This document shows positions 11,512 to 21,110 of a stretch of DNA of 53,093 nucleotides, piece after piece. Below the pieces are notes generated by a model. That model ran no database searches. It was not told the origin of the DNA and saw only the letters and a program-made list of their open reading frames with translations. The first letter of the stretch is position 1; the number at the start of each line of letters is the position of its first letter. The DNA is from a virus, in IMG/VR virus record IMGVR_UViG_3300047444_000359, positions 1 through 53,093 of that record. The stretch is one strand, 5' to 3'. Both the position numbers and the translations under genes were made by a program.

Positions 11512-13785
11512 ATGCCTTTAACAGGACAGCAAAAGAAAGATTGGGAATTCGTCAGTCACCGTGCGAAGAAGCAGACTGGATTTTGGTCGAAGCTTGTAAA
11601 AGCGGAAATTGATGGCTTAGACTTATCAAAAGTAGACCCAGAAATTCTTGCATGCTGTTTAGAAGGTAAGTATTTCCGTGGAGAAGGGCATATAAGCCCG
11701 TCTGATGGCACAGGCCGACAGAAGTCTCCGATGGAAGAACTATGGCTATTGTACATCGGCGTAGAAAACTTATCCGAAGAAGATGAGAATCGCGGAAAGA
11801 AAAAGAAGAAGCAGAAAGATTTAGCTATCGAGCCGATAAAGTCGAGACGTGTAGCCGGATTCCCTGTACTGGATAAGAACAATATCCCGACAGGCGAGTA
11901 TGTATACGGAGTAAATTATCACGACGACGGCTATCTAGACTTTCCAGCATGGCTGTACGCTAGAGACCAAGCCCGAAAGGACTTGCTGTGGCTAGCAAGA
12001 GAAGTTCTAGGTGAGACTCTTGTAGTTGGAAGAGTTCATCAGGTTGTCTGCGACCAATTCGTATCCAAGAACTTTGATGGAGTATACAGACCGGGATACG
12101 GAATAGAAGAACTGACCGGAGTTATCAAGAGACAGAATCGAGTTCCTACACGCTGGGACCTCGGTACAAAGAATTATGTTTTCAGGACTTCGACTGACCT
12201 AGAGACCCCAGAGAACTACGAAAAGTTGTCCATGACCCAAGACGCCCGAGACTTTTTCAAGTCAACCATCGGACGTGCCGATGCGGTCCAGTGGATGCTA
12301 GCAGTTCCTGACATAAGCATGATTATTCTTTGCGCAGATAACAACCTAGCAGAGATATTCGTGAGCCAGATTAAATCAAAGTTTTTCCTAGCTGCCGGAG
12401 CTACTCCAAGTCCGTTGCATCTGCTTTTTCCAGAGTATGTTTTACGCGGAGTTAAGGGAACGTCATCTGAACCTATTCAGAGCCCTGCTCGCCGCTTAGA
12501 GCGTACCTACCCAACATTGTGGGCCGATTCTATTGACTCCACATTGTCTGGTTTGCATTGCGATGTCCTAAAGTTCGATGACGTGGTGTCAAACACCAAC
12601 TGTCAGACTCCAGTGACTCGTGAGAAGTTGAAGAATCACATTGATACCACCATGTCGGTTTGCGACACTTGGGGCTGGGTCGATATGATCGGCACTAGAT
12701 ACTTCCCAGATGATTATTATGGATATATAGAAGCAGCTGCTATCGAGAAGCCGGAAGTTCACGGGCTCAAGTTGTTCAAGAGAGCAGCGTGGTATGTAAA
12801 GCCTGAGTTTGCCCATATCGGAAATAAGAAGGTTAAAGAGCTTCAGGAACACATGGTCACTCTGACTTTTCCTGAGCACGCTAACTGGAGATTCCTACAG
12901 GGCAAGCTAAGAAATGAATACACATTTAGATGTCAATATTTGAACGAGCCTGTATGGGGCACGGACAGCATTGACATGCCGTTAGAGTTGTTGAAGGCCC
13001 ATCAGATGAGTCCGGTGGAGTCTGAGACCCTAAAGGGCGAGATTTACATCATGGGCGATATGGCGAAGGAAGCGAAGAAAAATTCAGACTATTCGACATT
13101 CGCAGCAGTTAAGATTTATAAGGCAAGAGACCAGCGTACCGGACTGCAAGACGGAATGGTATGTGTGGTTGTTTTAGAAGTAGTGTTCGGTAAGTGGACC
13201 CAGACTGAGACCGCGCAAAATCTAGCATCGCTCAACCAACGATGGATGCCAAGACGAATACATGTCGAGGACACCGGTGGATTAGAGAGTTTCTGGATGT
13301 ACGCTATCCCAGAGGCATTTAAGAAAACACGACTGCCTTGGTACCACATATTCAGAGCACCTGTCGAGCAGGGCTACGACGCAAAGCGCAATCGTATTAA
13401 GGGACTTGAAGTTTTGTTAAAGTCCGATAGATTGTGGTTTGCCATGGGGCCATGGAACGACGAAACTTTTACTCAACTTAGCCAGTATACTGGAGCAAAG
13501 AGTACTCGCTCCCGTAAAGACGATATTCCAGATGCGCTATCGTTTATTAGCCGATATCTTCCTAGCAGTTCTCCAAAATCTCCTGAGCAACAGCAACAGG
13601 AAGTGGAACAGCAAGAGAAGGAAATAGGCGCAAAGATTTTAAGAGCACAGCACGAAGCAATGTTTGGTAGGACCAATTTTAATCCGAGCCCAACATTCGA
13701 AACACCAATACAGACCAGCCACGAAGATTCGCCTAGCAGTGCTATCGCTAATAGGATATTCGGAGGTAATGGCTTGAGAGCATAG
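11512..13785 (+). CDS. terminase large subunit
   Basis: 757 residues. The C-terminal RNase H-fold nuclease is visible as GDMAKEAKKNSDYS (Asp516), RIHVEDTGGLESFW (Glu586/Asp587) and RKDDIPDALSFI (Asp670, Asp671, Asp674), the usual order of acidic residues. Upstream, HCDVLKFDDVVSNTN is a Walker B-like segment of the ATPase; a textbook Walker A is not obvious. The Gln-rich tail may contact the portal. It powers DNA packaging into the prohead. The portal gene starts three bases after the TAG stop. No separate small subunit is recognised. Confidence 0.88.
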   Translation: MPLTGQQKKDWEFVSHRAKKQTGFWSKLVKAEIDGLDLSKVDPEILACCLEGKYFRGEGHISPSDGTGRQKSPMEELWLLYIGVENLSEEDENRGKKKKKQKDLAIEPIKSRRVAGFPVLDKNNIPTGEYVYGVNYHDDGYLDFPAWLYARDQARKDLLWLAREVLGETLVVGRVHQVVCDQFVSKNFDGVYRPGYGIEELTGVIKRQNRVPTRWDLGTKNYVFRTSTDLETPENYEKLSMTQDARDFFKSTIGRADAVQWMLAVPDISMIILCADNNLAEIFVSQIKSKFFLAAGATPSPLHLLFPEYVLRGVKGTSSEPIQSPARRLERTYPTLWADSIDSTLSGLHCDVLKFDDVVSNTNCQTPVTREKLKNHIDTTMSVCDTWGWVDMIGTRYFPDDYYGYIEAAAIEKPEVHGLKLFKRAAWYVKPEFAHIGNKKVKELQEHMVTLTFPEHANWRFLQGKLRNEYTFRCQYLNEPVWGTDSIDMPLELLKAHQMSPVESETLKGEIYIMGDMAKEAKKNSDYSTFAAVKIYKARDQRTGLQDGMVCVVVLEVVFGKWTQTETAQNLASLNQRWMPRRIHVEDTGGLESFWMYAIPEAFKKTRLPWYHIFRAPVEQGYDAKRNRIKGLEVLLKSDRLWFAMGPWNDETFTQLSQYTGAKSTRSRKDDIPDALSFISRYLPSSSPKSPEQQQQEVEQQEKEIGAKILRAQHEAMFGRTNFNPSPTFETPIQTSHEDSPSSAIANRIFGGNGLRA

Positions 13786-13787
13786 AC

Positions 13788-15902
13788 ATGACGGAACCGC
13801 TAAACAACCACGCGGCTGAAACCCTTGAGAGAAGGGCAGTCGAGGCTGTAGGCAATATTACGTCAGATGACATACACAAGGACCCAGAAACTGGGACCTA
13901 TATGTTTGATGACGAGGCAGCATTAAAATTAGTTCTCGACGACACAGCGCGTGCCGATAACTACATTAACGTAAATCAATGGGCATCGGGCTGGATAGAT
14001 TCTGGAGTTATCTTTCAGAGTCCTAGACAGGCTGGCGCATTCGACGGCGGAAATGTAGCTCAAGCGAATGTTCCGAAGTTTACAGTATCGAACCATATTA
14101 GTTCGATTGCTCCTAAGATTGTTGAGGGCTTGTTTTATGAGGACCCTCCGTTCTTGCTGCGTCCCCGACCGGGAACCAAGCAGGAAGTTACTCGTGCAAA
14201 GACCGCATTGTTTTCCGCTCAGCTATGGGATATGAAGTTCAAGACCCAGATCGAACGCGGAGTAGATCAGATGGCTCTGTATGGCACCACCATATTCAAG
14301 TGGGGCTACTTAGAGCGAGTAGAGAAGGTTAAGAAGTACCGTAGAAAGCAGGTACCTCTAAACCTTAACACATCTGTGCCGACCCCGGCGATAGATACTC
14401 CGGAATCGGATGACTACGAAACCTATCTGGATGATGTAAGAATTAGCCGCCCGTGGATTAAGTTCTGTGACATACGTACAGTCCTAGTAGACCCCGGATG
14501 CAGAGTCGGAGATATCCGCGAGGCAAAGTGGGTTGTCTACCGTGACTATGTCACATTCGAAGATTTAAATTCATGGCGTGATCTTCCGGGATATAACATT
14601 CCTAGCGAAGAAGACTTGCAAGCGTTCTTTTTGTCAGGGCCTACAGTTAAGCCAGACAACTTGACCTTGACCATACCGGAAGGCATGCGTGGATATTTAC
14701 AGCATGCGCTACCGAGAACATTTAAGAGCAGCGCCGATCCTCTAGATAATCCAATGGAGATTCTAGAGCGTTGGGATAAGGGTAAGATTATTGTCGTGTT
14801 AGCATTCAACGGCAAGAACATCCTTATTCGAAACGAAGCTAACCCATACGGAGCAATTCCGTTCTTTAGCGCAAACTGGAGAAACATTCCGGACGCTTTC
14901 TATGGGCAGGGCTTAGGGCTATTAATCGGAAGCGAACAAATCGTTGAGCAAGGTATTACAAACCTAGCTCTCGACTTGCTAGCATACGGTTTGCAGCCTA
15001 CCGCTGTACGTAAGAAAGGATTCAATGTCCCGACACAGATGATTCGTTGGAAGCAGGGCGGCATCATTGATGTGGACGACGACGTAGAAAAGTCATTCAA
15101 GTTCCTCCAGATGCCTCCAGTGCCTTCAGAAGCATGGCAGTTCTTGCAGCAAGCGAGAGCAGCCGCACAGGAAACATCGGGAGCTAACGAGCAAGTTATG
15201 ATGGGCGCAGGAGCAGCCGGGGTTAAGACAACCGGTATGCGTTCGGGAACCGGAGCAGCCGCTGTAGTTCAAGCTAACGCTTCTAGACTCGATGGCCCGA
15301 GCAGCCGTTTGATAGATCAGGTATTCGTACCATGGTTATATCAGATGGACGATCTAAACAATCAGCTACTCCCTACCGCAGTTTTACGCCGAGTTCTTGG
15401 CGATGAGTTAGGGGAAGCTTACATGGGCGATCATATTGACTTCCGTAACTCGAAGTTCGAATATGAAGTCCTAGCAGGAAGTCACTTGGGCGCAAAGAAG
15501 GAAATGGCTCAGGCGCTACCGATCATTATTCAGTTATTGAACAATCCAACATTCGTTAAGAATGTGAACGACGGCCACTATCAGTTTGACGCGGTCGCAA
15601 TCTTCAAGGCATTTACGGACGCAGCTGGCTGGAAGTTCAGTCAGGACTTCCTACGTAAGATGACCGATGAAGAGGTTCAAAAGTACGAAGCGAACTCTCC
15701 GGCGGCATTGCAGCAACAACAATTGAAGGCTCAGCAAGCAATGCAGCAGCAGAAGTTCCAGCAAGAACAGCAATTGGAAGATCAGCGTACCTTGGGCAAG
15801 GCCGGAGCAGAAGTTCTCCGTTCAGCTACAGAGCACGCAATGCAGGGTGAAGTTACCGGACAGCCGTCAGATGTAGGCTACGGTTCAACTACTACTCTAT
15901 AA
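13788..15902 (+). CDS. portal protein
   Basis: 704 residues, a size typical of P22/N4-type portals. Order: acidic N-terminus, APKIVEGLFYEDPPFLLRPR, MALYGTTIFKWGYLE, IKFCDIRTVLVDPGCRVGDI, a stem region near YGQGLGLLIGSEQIVEQGIT, and a long Gln-rich helical tail (ALQQQQLKAQQAMQQQKFQQ). It forms the dodecameric DNA entry ring. Position right after terminase and before scaffold/capsid supports the call, although no single diagnostic motif exists. Confidence 0.85.
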   Translation: MTEPLNNHAAETLERRAVEAVGNITSDDIHKDPETGTYMFDDEAALKLVLDDTARADNYINVNQWASGWIDSGVIFQSPRQAGAFDGGNVAQANVPKFTVSNHISSIAPKIVEGLFYEDPPFLLRPRPGTKQEVTRAKTALFSAQLWDMKFKTQIERGVDQMALYGTTIFKWGYLERVEKVKKYRRKQVPLNLNTSVPTPAIDTPESDDYETYLDDVRISRPWIKFCDIRTVLVDPGCRVGDIREAKWVVYRDYVTFEDLNSWRDLPGYNIPSEEDLQAFFLSGPTVKPDNLTLTIPEGMRGYLQHALPRTFKSSADPLDNPMEILERWDKGKIIVVLAFNGKNILIRNEANPYGAIPFFSANWRNIPDAFYGQGLGLLIGSEQIVEQGITNLALDLLAYGLQPTAVRKKGFNVPTQMIRWKQGGIIDVDDDVEKSFKFLQMPPVPSEAWQFLQQARAAAQETSGANEQVMMGAGAAGVKTTGMRSGTGAAAVVQANASRLDGPSSRLIDQVFVPWLYQMDDLNNQLLPTAVLRRVLGDELGEAYMGDHIDFRNSKFEYEVLAGSHLGAKKEMAQALPIIIQLLNNPTFVKNVNDGHYQFDAVAIFKAFTDAAGWKFSQDFLRKMTDEEVQKYEANSPAALQQQQLKAQQAMQQQKFQQEQQLEDQRTLGKAGAEVLRSATEHAMQGEVTGQPSDVGYGSTTTL

Positions 15903-15910
15903 GGAATACA

Positions 15911-16261
15911 ATGGCAAACAATAAAGAACCACTATTGTCAGATCAATTGACAGAAACTCAGCGCTTAAATCTTTCAGCTATGCGGCAACATCCGGGATTT
16001 GCGGTTCTCGAACTGATGCTTACAGAAGCTTGCAAAAGGGCGACTGAGGAAGTAATTAAACTGGACCCGATTGAGGAGGGATACGAGCGAAAGCTTAAGT
16101 CCCTCCAATCTAGAGCCCGAGAACGAAATGAATTTTCTCTTCTACTATTAGCGTCTGTAGACTGGCAGCACAGGTATTCGGAACTGGAGCAACAGTCTAA
16201 GAAGCCGGTAGAAGCCGAACCGCAACAGAATCGAATCATTAAGACAATCAATAAAGGATAA
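15911..16261 (+). CDS. hypothetical protein between portal and scaffold
   Basis: 116 residues, mostly helical and charged (LTETQRLNLSAMRQHPGFAV, LMLTEACKRATEEVIKLDP). Position suggests a minor head assembly or head-closure factor. AAGGAATACA precedes the ATG. No family recognised. Confidence 0.65.
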   Translation: MANNKEPLLSDQLTETQRLNLSAMRQHPGFAVLELMLTEACKRATEEVIKLDPIEEGYERKLKSLQSRARERNEFSLLLLASVDWQHRYSELEQQSKKPVEAEPQQNRIIKTINKG

Positions 16262-16266
16262 AATAA

Positions 16267-17457
16267 ATGAGCGTAACCGCCGGATTAACTCCCGAGACTT
16301 TGACCTTTGACGAAATCAAGCGTTGGAGTGCTCAGGAAATGAAAGATCAGATGAGAAGGTCTGATGAAATGAGAAAGAAGGTCTATGAAGTTGTTAGAGC
16401 CCAGAGTCTATCAGACATCGAATCGGCTCAGCAACAGATAGACACTAACCCAACTACAACTTTGACTGTCGAGGCTCAGGAAGAAACTCCAGTGCCCGAT
16501 CAGCAGGCGGAAGCAGAAAAGCTCGCCGCAGATGCCCGAGAAGCTGAGAAGCAGAAGGCCATCAAAGAAGAAAACGATCAGTTAGCGGCTGCTGGTATAT
16601 CAGTTGTACGGGACCAGTACGGAAACATAGCCAAGCTAATACAAGATTATCAAGCTACAGACGAGAACGGAGCGGCCATCGGTCGCCCGACTCACCTAGA
16701 AGCCCGATCATGGCCAGAGATGGCTATGAAACAGCGTGAAGCGCACACTCAAGCAGTACGCTGGGGCCATAGACTGAAGCAGCAGAAGGTCTCGTTTAGA
16801 GAGACTGTTCCGCAGGCTCAGCAGAATTTATCAGACGCCGACCTTCTAGAAACAATGAAGGATTTGAAGTCTGACGATCCACAGAAGCAGCTAGCAGCTA
16901 TCCGAAAGGTGCAGAAGTCCGAATCGGATAAGATAGAAGCTCAGAGACTTGAAACTGAGAGACAGGCATCGGTAAGCCGTCGCTTCTTAGCTAGACACAA
17001 AGAAGATTTTTACAATTGCGAAGCAAACATCAAGGAAGTCAGGGACTACTTTGTAGAGAATCCTGACCTTACTTGGACAGATGACAATCTAGAAATTTGT
17101 TTTCTAGCAGTTGAACACAAGCTTGCAGCGTTCCCTACGCCAGAACCAAAGGCGGAGTTGACGCCACAAGTTACACCAGTAGTTGTACAGGCTGTGCAGC
17201 CAGTACAAGCTACTCCGGTACAAGCAGCAGTCGTGACCAATACACAGACTGTTGTTCAACGACCGGGAGTTAATGGCGGAGTTGTTCCGGGAGAATCATC
17301 AGCTACACGTCCCGGCCCGACTAAGGCTAGGAAACTCACAGCAGAGGAAGTTAAGTCTTGGTCTTACGAGCAAATGAAGAAGTATAACCGTGATCCGGTT
17401 ATGCGGCCTCTAATCGAGGAATTCGTACGTGAGAGAAACCAGAGGGCTAAGCGATAA
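16267..17457 (+). CDS. putative scaffolding protein
   Basis: 396 residues, highly charged, Gln/Glu/Lys-rich and predicted helical. The first and last 30 residues are related: FDEIKRWSAQEMKDQMRR versus AEEVKSWSYEQMKKYNRD, suggesting a duplicated capsid-binding helix. The middle contains coiled-coil-like segments and a Val/Gln/Pro-rich linker. Position directly before the major capsid gene is where scaffolds normally lie. No protease motif is visible. Confidence 0.75.
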   Translation: MSVTAGLTPETLTFDEIKRWSAQEMKDQMRRSDEMRKKVYEVVRAQSLSDIESAQQQIDTNPTTTLTVEAQEETPVPDQQAEAEKLAADAREAEKQKAIKEENDQLAAAGISVVRDQYGNIAKLIQDYQATDENGAAIGRPTHLEARSWPEMAMKQREAHTQAVRWGHRLKQQKVSFRETVPQAQQNLSDADLLETMKDLKSDDPQKQLAAIRKVQKSESDKIEAQRLETERQASVSRRFLARHKEDFYNCEANIKEVRDYFVENPDLTWTDDNLEICFLAVEHKLAAFPTPEPKAELTPQVTPVVVQAVQPVQATPVQAAVVTNTQTVVQRPGVNGGVVPGESSATRPGPTKARKLTAEEVKSWSYEQMKKYNRDPVMRPLIEEFVRERNQRAKR

Positions 17458-17504
17458 TCTGCACCCCGCGTAAGCGGAGATAAGGCACATTGGAGGGCAC
17501 TGCT

Positions 17505-18539
17505 ATGGCAGGCTCACCTAATCCGTCAGCAGCAAATGTTGGGAATATATTGACGGCACAGAGTATCCTTTTCGATAAGGAACTTATTCCTAACCTGAAG
17601 GGAGAAACAGACGCGTTCTTGGTAGCAGCAGAGAGAAAGGTTCAGCCTTTGAATGCTGGTATCAACCGTCAATTCTTTCAGTACAACACCCTAACTGGCG
17701 ACACAACACAAGCCGGTGATGGTGTGATCGGCGCACCAGAGTTCGTCGGACAGATCAGTTCTCCGGCTCAGGTGGGAGAATGGAACAACTATTCAAACTT
17801 CAGCAGCTTTGTTATTGCTTCTAGCTTGGACGATGTCGTTGGAAACAGCGCAATCGAACTTGGCTATCAGGCAGGCCAGAGCATTTCTGAGTTGTATAGC
17901 GCGGTAGCTGACGCAGCGGGCGCAAGCTCAGTTGACAGTCAGGTTAACCAGAGCAGCTTGCTAAGCTCTCCGTACACCATCGACTTGGGCACAATCCGTG
18001 AATTGAAGCAGCAGCTTGTTTCAAAGAACGTGTTGCCAAATCGTGGCGGAAAGTACGCAGGCGTTGTTTCACCGAACGTCCTAGGCGATATCTACAACGC
18101 AACAACTGTGAACAACAGCATCGTTGACTTGTGGAAGCTAGGCAACATCGAGAAGTTCGATAAGATGGCTGGCGCAGACCAGAAGATGGACATCGAACTT
18201 CCGGGTACAAACATTGTGCTACGTCAGACACCGTTTGTTACCACAACCGCGAACTACCAGTCAACTGGTAAGATCGGATACCGCACCTATGTGTTCGGTA
18301 ACTACGCTTTGATCGGCGTATGGTTGGAAGTTCCGGGCGACACCGACCTTCACGAAGGCGACTGGCGCACAATCGATTGTTCAGTTGTGGACAACGCTCC
18401 TAAGAGCAGCTTTGACCCGACCGGCACAATCGGTGGATGGTGCTCATACAAGTTCCATCAGACTGTAACTCTACCGCCTGCCCGTGGTGCAAACACCCAG
18501 CGTATGCGTTGGATCGACTCAGTCCCGGCAATTCAGTAA
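17505..18539 (+). CDS. major capsid protein (N4-gp56-like)
   Basis: 344 residues. Position after the scaffold gene, a near-perfect GGAGG eight bases before ATG 17505, and many frequent codons point to the major capsid protein. GGKYAGVVSPNVLGDIYN and NIVLRQTPFVTTTANY, followed by TYVFGNYALIGVWLE, recall HK97-fold coats of the N4-gp56 group. The C-terminal PPARGANTQRMRWIDSVP may be a peripheral arm. Capsid identity is secure from context; the family name is tentative. Confidence 0.85.
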   Translation: MAGSPNPSAANVGNILTAQSILFDKELIPNLKGETDAFLVAAERKVQPLNAGINRQFFQYNTLTGDTTQAGDGVIGAPEFVGQISSPAQVGEWNNYSNFSSFVIASSLDDVVGNSAIELGYQAGQSISELYSAVADAAGASSVDSQVNQSSLLSSPYTIDLGTIRELKQQLVSKNVLPNRGGKYAGVVSPNVLGDIYNATTVNNSIVDLWKLGNIEKFDKMAGADQKMDIELPGTNIVLRQTPFVTTTANYQSTGKIGYRTYVFGNYALIGVWLEVPGDTDLHEGDWRTIDCSVVDNAPKSSFDPTGTIGGWCSYKFHQTVTLPPARGANTQRMRWIDSVPAIQ

Positions 18540-18551
18540 ATCGGCATTAAC

Positions 18552-18571
18552 GGGGGCAGGAGACTGCCCCC
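18552..18571 (+). terminator. hairpin after the major capsid gene
   Basis: GGGGGCA pairs with TGCCCCC across GGAGAC, 12 bases after the capsid stop. No U run follows, so it may be a partial terminator or 3' stabiliser that keeps capsid mRNA levels high. Confidence 0.6.
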
Positions 18572-18594
18572 AATTCCAATATAAAGGACTGCTA

Positions 18595-19245
18595 ATGGAT
18601 TATAAACCACCACTGCAAAATGTTGACGACCCTTGGAAAGAGCGTCATAATTTGAAGGTCACGCAAGAGACAATCAAGAAACTTCTTGCTGGCGGAACCC
18701 CAAATTGGTTCAAGTGGCCGAAAGACTATAAGGCATTTGCCCAAGAAGCCGTGCTCGCTGACAAAGAAGTGTCAGACAAGATGGCGCACCGGTATAAGAT
18801 GGAAGACCAAGAGTTGCTGCTCAATCAAGTGGCAAGAAAGGTCAATCCAATCCGTACTCGGGACTTCATCGAGAAGCTACGCAACTCAGGCATTAAGTGC
18901 TACACCATTGACAACGGCTTTCCACCGGCGACAGTGGCATTATGGGCTTTCAAGCCGGGAACGGATCATGTCGTACCAGTGTGCTACCTCCAAGTGCCCG
19001 CTATGTATGAATGGTCTGTCCTACGACTAGACAAGCGAGGAATTCCCGCTGGAGAGGCGTTCCGAGGTTGGCGTACAGTCGAAGTCCAATTGATCGAAAA
19101 AGGAATCATCTCGGAGGATGAAGCTAACGAGATATTCGGTCGACCTGCTGACGGACCAGTCAGTAGGAGATTCCGCAGAAGCCTCCACTGGTACCGCAAT
19201 CGGCGGGAACTGTTGAGCGATGCAACTTGGGCAGACCAAGACTAA
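18595..19245 (+). CDS. hypothetical head/neck-associated protein
   Basis: 216 residues, soluble, Trp/Lys/Arg-rich: PNWFKWPKDYKAFAQEAVLA, KVNPIRTRDFIEKL, GEAFRGWRTVEVQLIEKGII and a basic C-terminus SRRFRRSLHWYRNRRELL. ATG 18595 follows AAAGGACTGCTA; longer in-frame starts would overlap the capsid gene. Unknown family; position suggests head completion. Confidence 0.65.
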   Translation: MDYKPPLQNVDDPWKERHNLKVTQETIKKLLAGGTPNWFKWPKDYKAFAQEAVLADKEVSDKMAHRYKMEDQELLLNQVARKVNPIRTRDFIEKLRNSGIKCYTIDNGFPPATVALWAFKPGTDHVVPVCYLQVPAMYEWSVLRLDKRGIPAGEAFRGWRTVEVQLIEKGIISEDEANEIFGRPADGPVSRRFRRSLHWYRNRRELLSDATWADQD

Positions 19246-19325
19246 AAATTCTGACGGCAGTAGTTTAACCGAAAACAACCACACCGGGGTTAACCGGACA
19301 GGGCTGTGCCCTAATCGAGAACAAC

Positions 19326-19856
19326 ATGACAGACCAGACAAAGCCGGTTCAGGGCACAAGCCCTTCGCCGCAACCAGTAGCAGCACCACCAGCAACTGAC
19401 GCAGCTACACTACAAATGCTAGTACAGCTTTTGCTAGCTGAAAGACAGGACGCATTACAAGAGCGTGAAGATAGGAAGCGTGTCAATAAGGTACGTGACG
19501 ATCAGCGCCGAAAGAATGCGGAATACGTAGTTGCCGATAAGATTCATAGTCAGTCGCTATGTACCCACAAGAAAGGCGGTAAGGGTTTGAAGTCACCGAA
19601 GGTAGATTACGCGGTGTACGCTCACACCTTCACCAACAATGTTGCCTACATCCGATGCCAAATTTGTGGCATGAAGTGGCGCAATGTTGATACCAAGGAG
19701 TTCTTGGTAAGAGGCGGAAAGAAGATTGAGAATCACACTGGCAAAGGCTGGCGTGAAGCTCTTGACATGCTTTCCGAATCTACGAACACGCCGAGTTCGT
19801 CAGAAATTCAAATGGCCACACAACCAATCGCCACATCCGTCGGTGATTTGGAGTAA
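19326..19856 (+). CDS. hypothetical zinc-binding head-associated protein
   Basis: 176 residues. A Pro/Ala-rich start leads to a charged helix (LLLAERQDALQEREDRKRVN). Then come SLCTHKKGG and, about 50 residues later, YIRCQICGMKWRNV, which could form a Cys/His zinc site. The Ser/Thr-rich tail is probably disordered. No family recognised. Confidence 0.6.
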   Translation: MTDQTKPVQGTSPSPQPVAAPPATDAATLQMLVQLLLAERQDALQEREDRKRVNKVRDDQRRKNAEYVVADKIHSQSLCTHKKGGKGLKSPKVDYAVYAHTFTNNVAYIRCQICGMKWRNVDTKEFLVRGGKKIENHTGKGWREALDMLSESTNTPSSSEIQMATQPIATSVGDLE

Positions 19857-19877
19857 TTTTAGCGCAGTCTCAGGGAT

Positions 19878-19912
19878 AATCGCGACAATAATCACGACAA
19901 ATTGTCGCGATT
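19878..19912 (+). terminator. strong hairpin (12-bp perfect stem)
   Basis: AATCGCGACAAT (19878-19889) is exactly complementary to ATTGTCGCGATT (19901-19912), with an 11-base loop and CCCAACTTTT after it. It is the best terminator-like structure of the + strand, lying between head genes and the connector/tail block. Confidence 0.75.
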
Positions 19913-19924
19913 CCCAACTTTTCT

Positions 19925-20013
19925 AGGAGAAAACTCTGATATACCATCTCTAATCCACTACAGACTACGCTAGGACGGTCTGTATCCCGCCTTCCGTAGC
20001 CAGAGTTTAACCA
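19925..20013 (+). promoter_or_regulatory. folded leader bringing a distant ribosome site to the start codon
   Basis: AGGAG (19925-19929) lies 83 bases before ATG 20013, and no closer site exists. AAACTCTG (19931-19938) pairs perfectly with CAGAGTTT (20001-20008), enclosing a further hairpin ACAGAC/GTCTGT (19960-19965 with 19978-19983). Folding leaves only one base before the stem and AACC after it, so the ribosome site is placed at normal distance from the start. Confidence 0.6.
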
Positions 20014-21107
20014 TGGCTAATTCACAAAGCAAAATCACACTACAAAAGATGCTCGACAAGGTTCTCCCTCTAGGGGACGTGAACCCTGTGCTTAGTAATG
20101 TTAGCGGCTACCAGTTAGAGCCGTTCATAACTATCTGCACGGATGTTTACAATGAAATTGTCGGATTGCCATTTCCCCATAAGTGGAATGAAGTTAAAGT
20201 CCCATTGTTTTATTCAAACAGTTGGCAGCAGGACTATGCGTTAATCAACCCGAACGGCACATCGGTATATAATATCGAATGGCTAACTCGTGGTATCGCT
20301 ATTGATATGTCAAGCAACTCCATCCCCAGATCATGGGGTTATGTTGAGTGCGGACGTGAACTCAGCCAAGCTACAGGATCGTTTATTCAGCCAAGCAAGT
20401 GGAGAAATCCTACTTTCTTGTGCAACTGGTTTCCTAATTCCACTTTGTACTACGGAACTTGGGGATCGCCTGATCTAGGCGGACCAACAACCGGAAACAA
20501 TCCGGGACCGAATGCTATCTACATAGCACCGTTGACCGCTCAGGGAAACAGTCAGCCAAATAACCCGATTACCCAGATCATAGACCCTAACGGTAACATT
20601 CAGGTTGTCACAACATATGGAACTTGCGGAGCAGTTGCCCCTAACTGGCCACCGGCTAACTCAACACCGGGAACAGCTACTGTAGACGGTTCTGTCATCT
20701 GGCAGGTAGTCGATCCGAATGGTGTTGGCATCAGAATATTACCGGTTCCGTCGCAGACCGGATCAGTCTTCCAGTTTAACTTGATTGGACAGATGCCGGG
20801 AAGGCAGTTTTCAAGTTTGTCAGATACACTTTCACCATTTCCAGATAAGTATGAGCCCTACTTTAGGCAGGGAGTTATTGCTCAGTGCTACCGATATAGT
20901 TCGGTCGCATCTGTGCAAGCTAAATTCGAGAAGAACTATCAACTGTGGCTAAAGAGTCTTAATGATCTTCGTGCTACAGAGGATAGAGAACTCGAAGAGA
21001 ATATGTTCATCGCAGACCAGTCGATATTCAGTCGTGGCGGCGGAAGCCGTGGCGCTGGATGGCGTGGCGCTGCGTATCCATTCCCCGGACCGGGACAGGG
21101 ATTCTAA
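20013..21107 (+). CDS. putative head-tail connector (tail tubular A-like) with inserted repeat
   Basis: 364 residues. The N-terminal helical part (QKMLDKVLPLGDVNPVLSNV and beyond) and the C-terminal part (YEPYFRQGVIAQCYRY, then a helical segment) resemble short-tail adaptor proteins. Between them is an extra domain of about 90 residues containing IIDPNGNIQVVTTYGTCG and TVDGSVIWQVVDPNGVG, which is the same repeat type found several times in the gene at 21842. Translation probably depends on the folded leader upstream. Connector function is inferred from position and general pattern. Confidence 0.65.
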   Translation: MANSQSKITLQKMLDKVLPLGDVNPVLSNVSGYQLEPFITICTDVYNEIVGLPFPHKWNEVKVPLFYSNSWQQDYALINPNGTSVYNIEWLTRGIAIDMSSNSIPRSWGYVECGRELSQATGSFIQPSKWRNPTFLCNWFPNSTLYYGTWGSPDLGGPTTGNNPGPNAIYIAPLTAQGNSQPNNPITQIIDPNGNIQVVTTYGTCGAVAPNWPPANSTPGTATVDGSVIWQVVDPNGVGIRILPVPSQTGSVFQFNLIGQMPGRQFSSLSDTLSPFPDKYEPYFRQGVIAQCYRYSSVASVQAKFEKNYQLWLKSLNDLRATEDRELEENMFIADQSIFSRGGGSRGAGWRGAAYPFPGPGQGF

Positions 21108-21110
21108 TTT

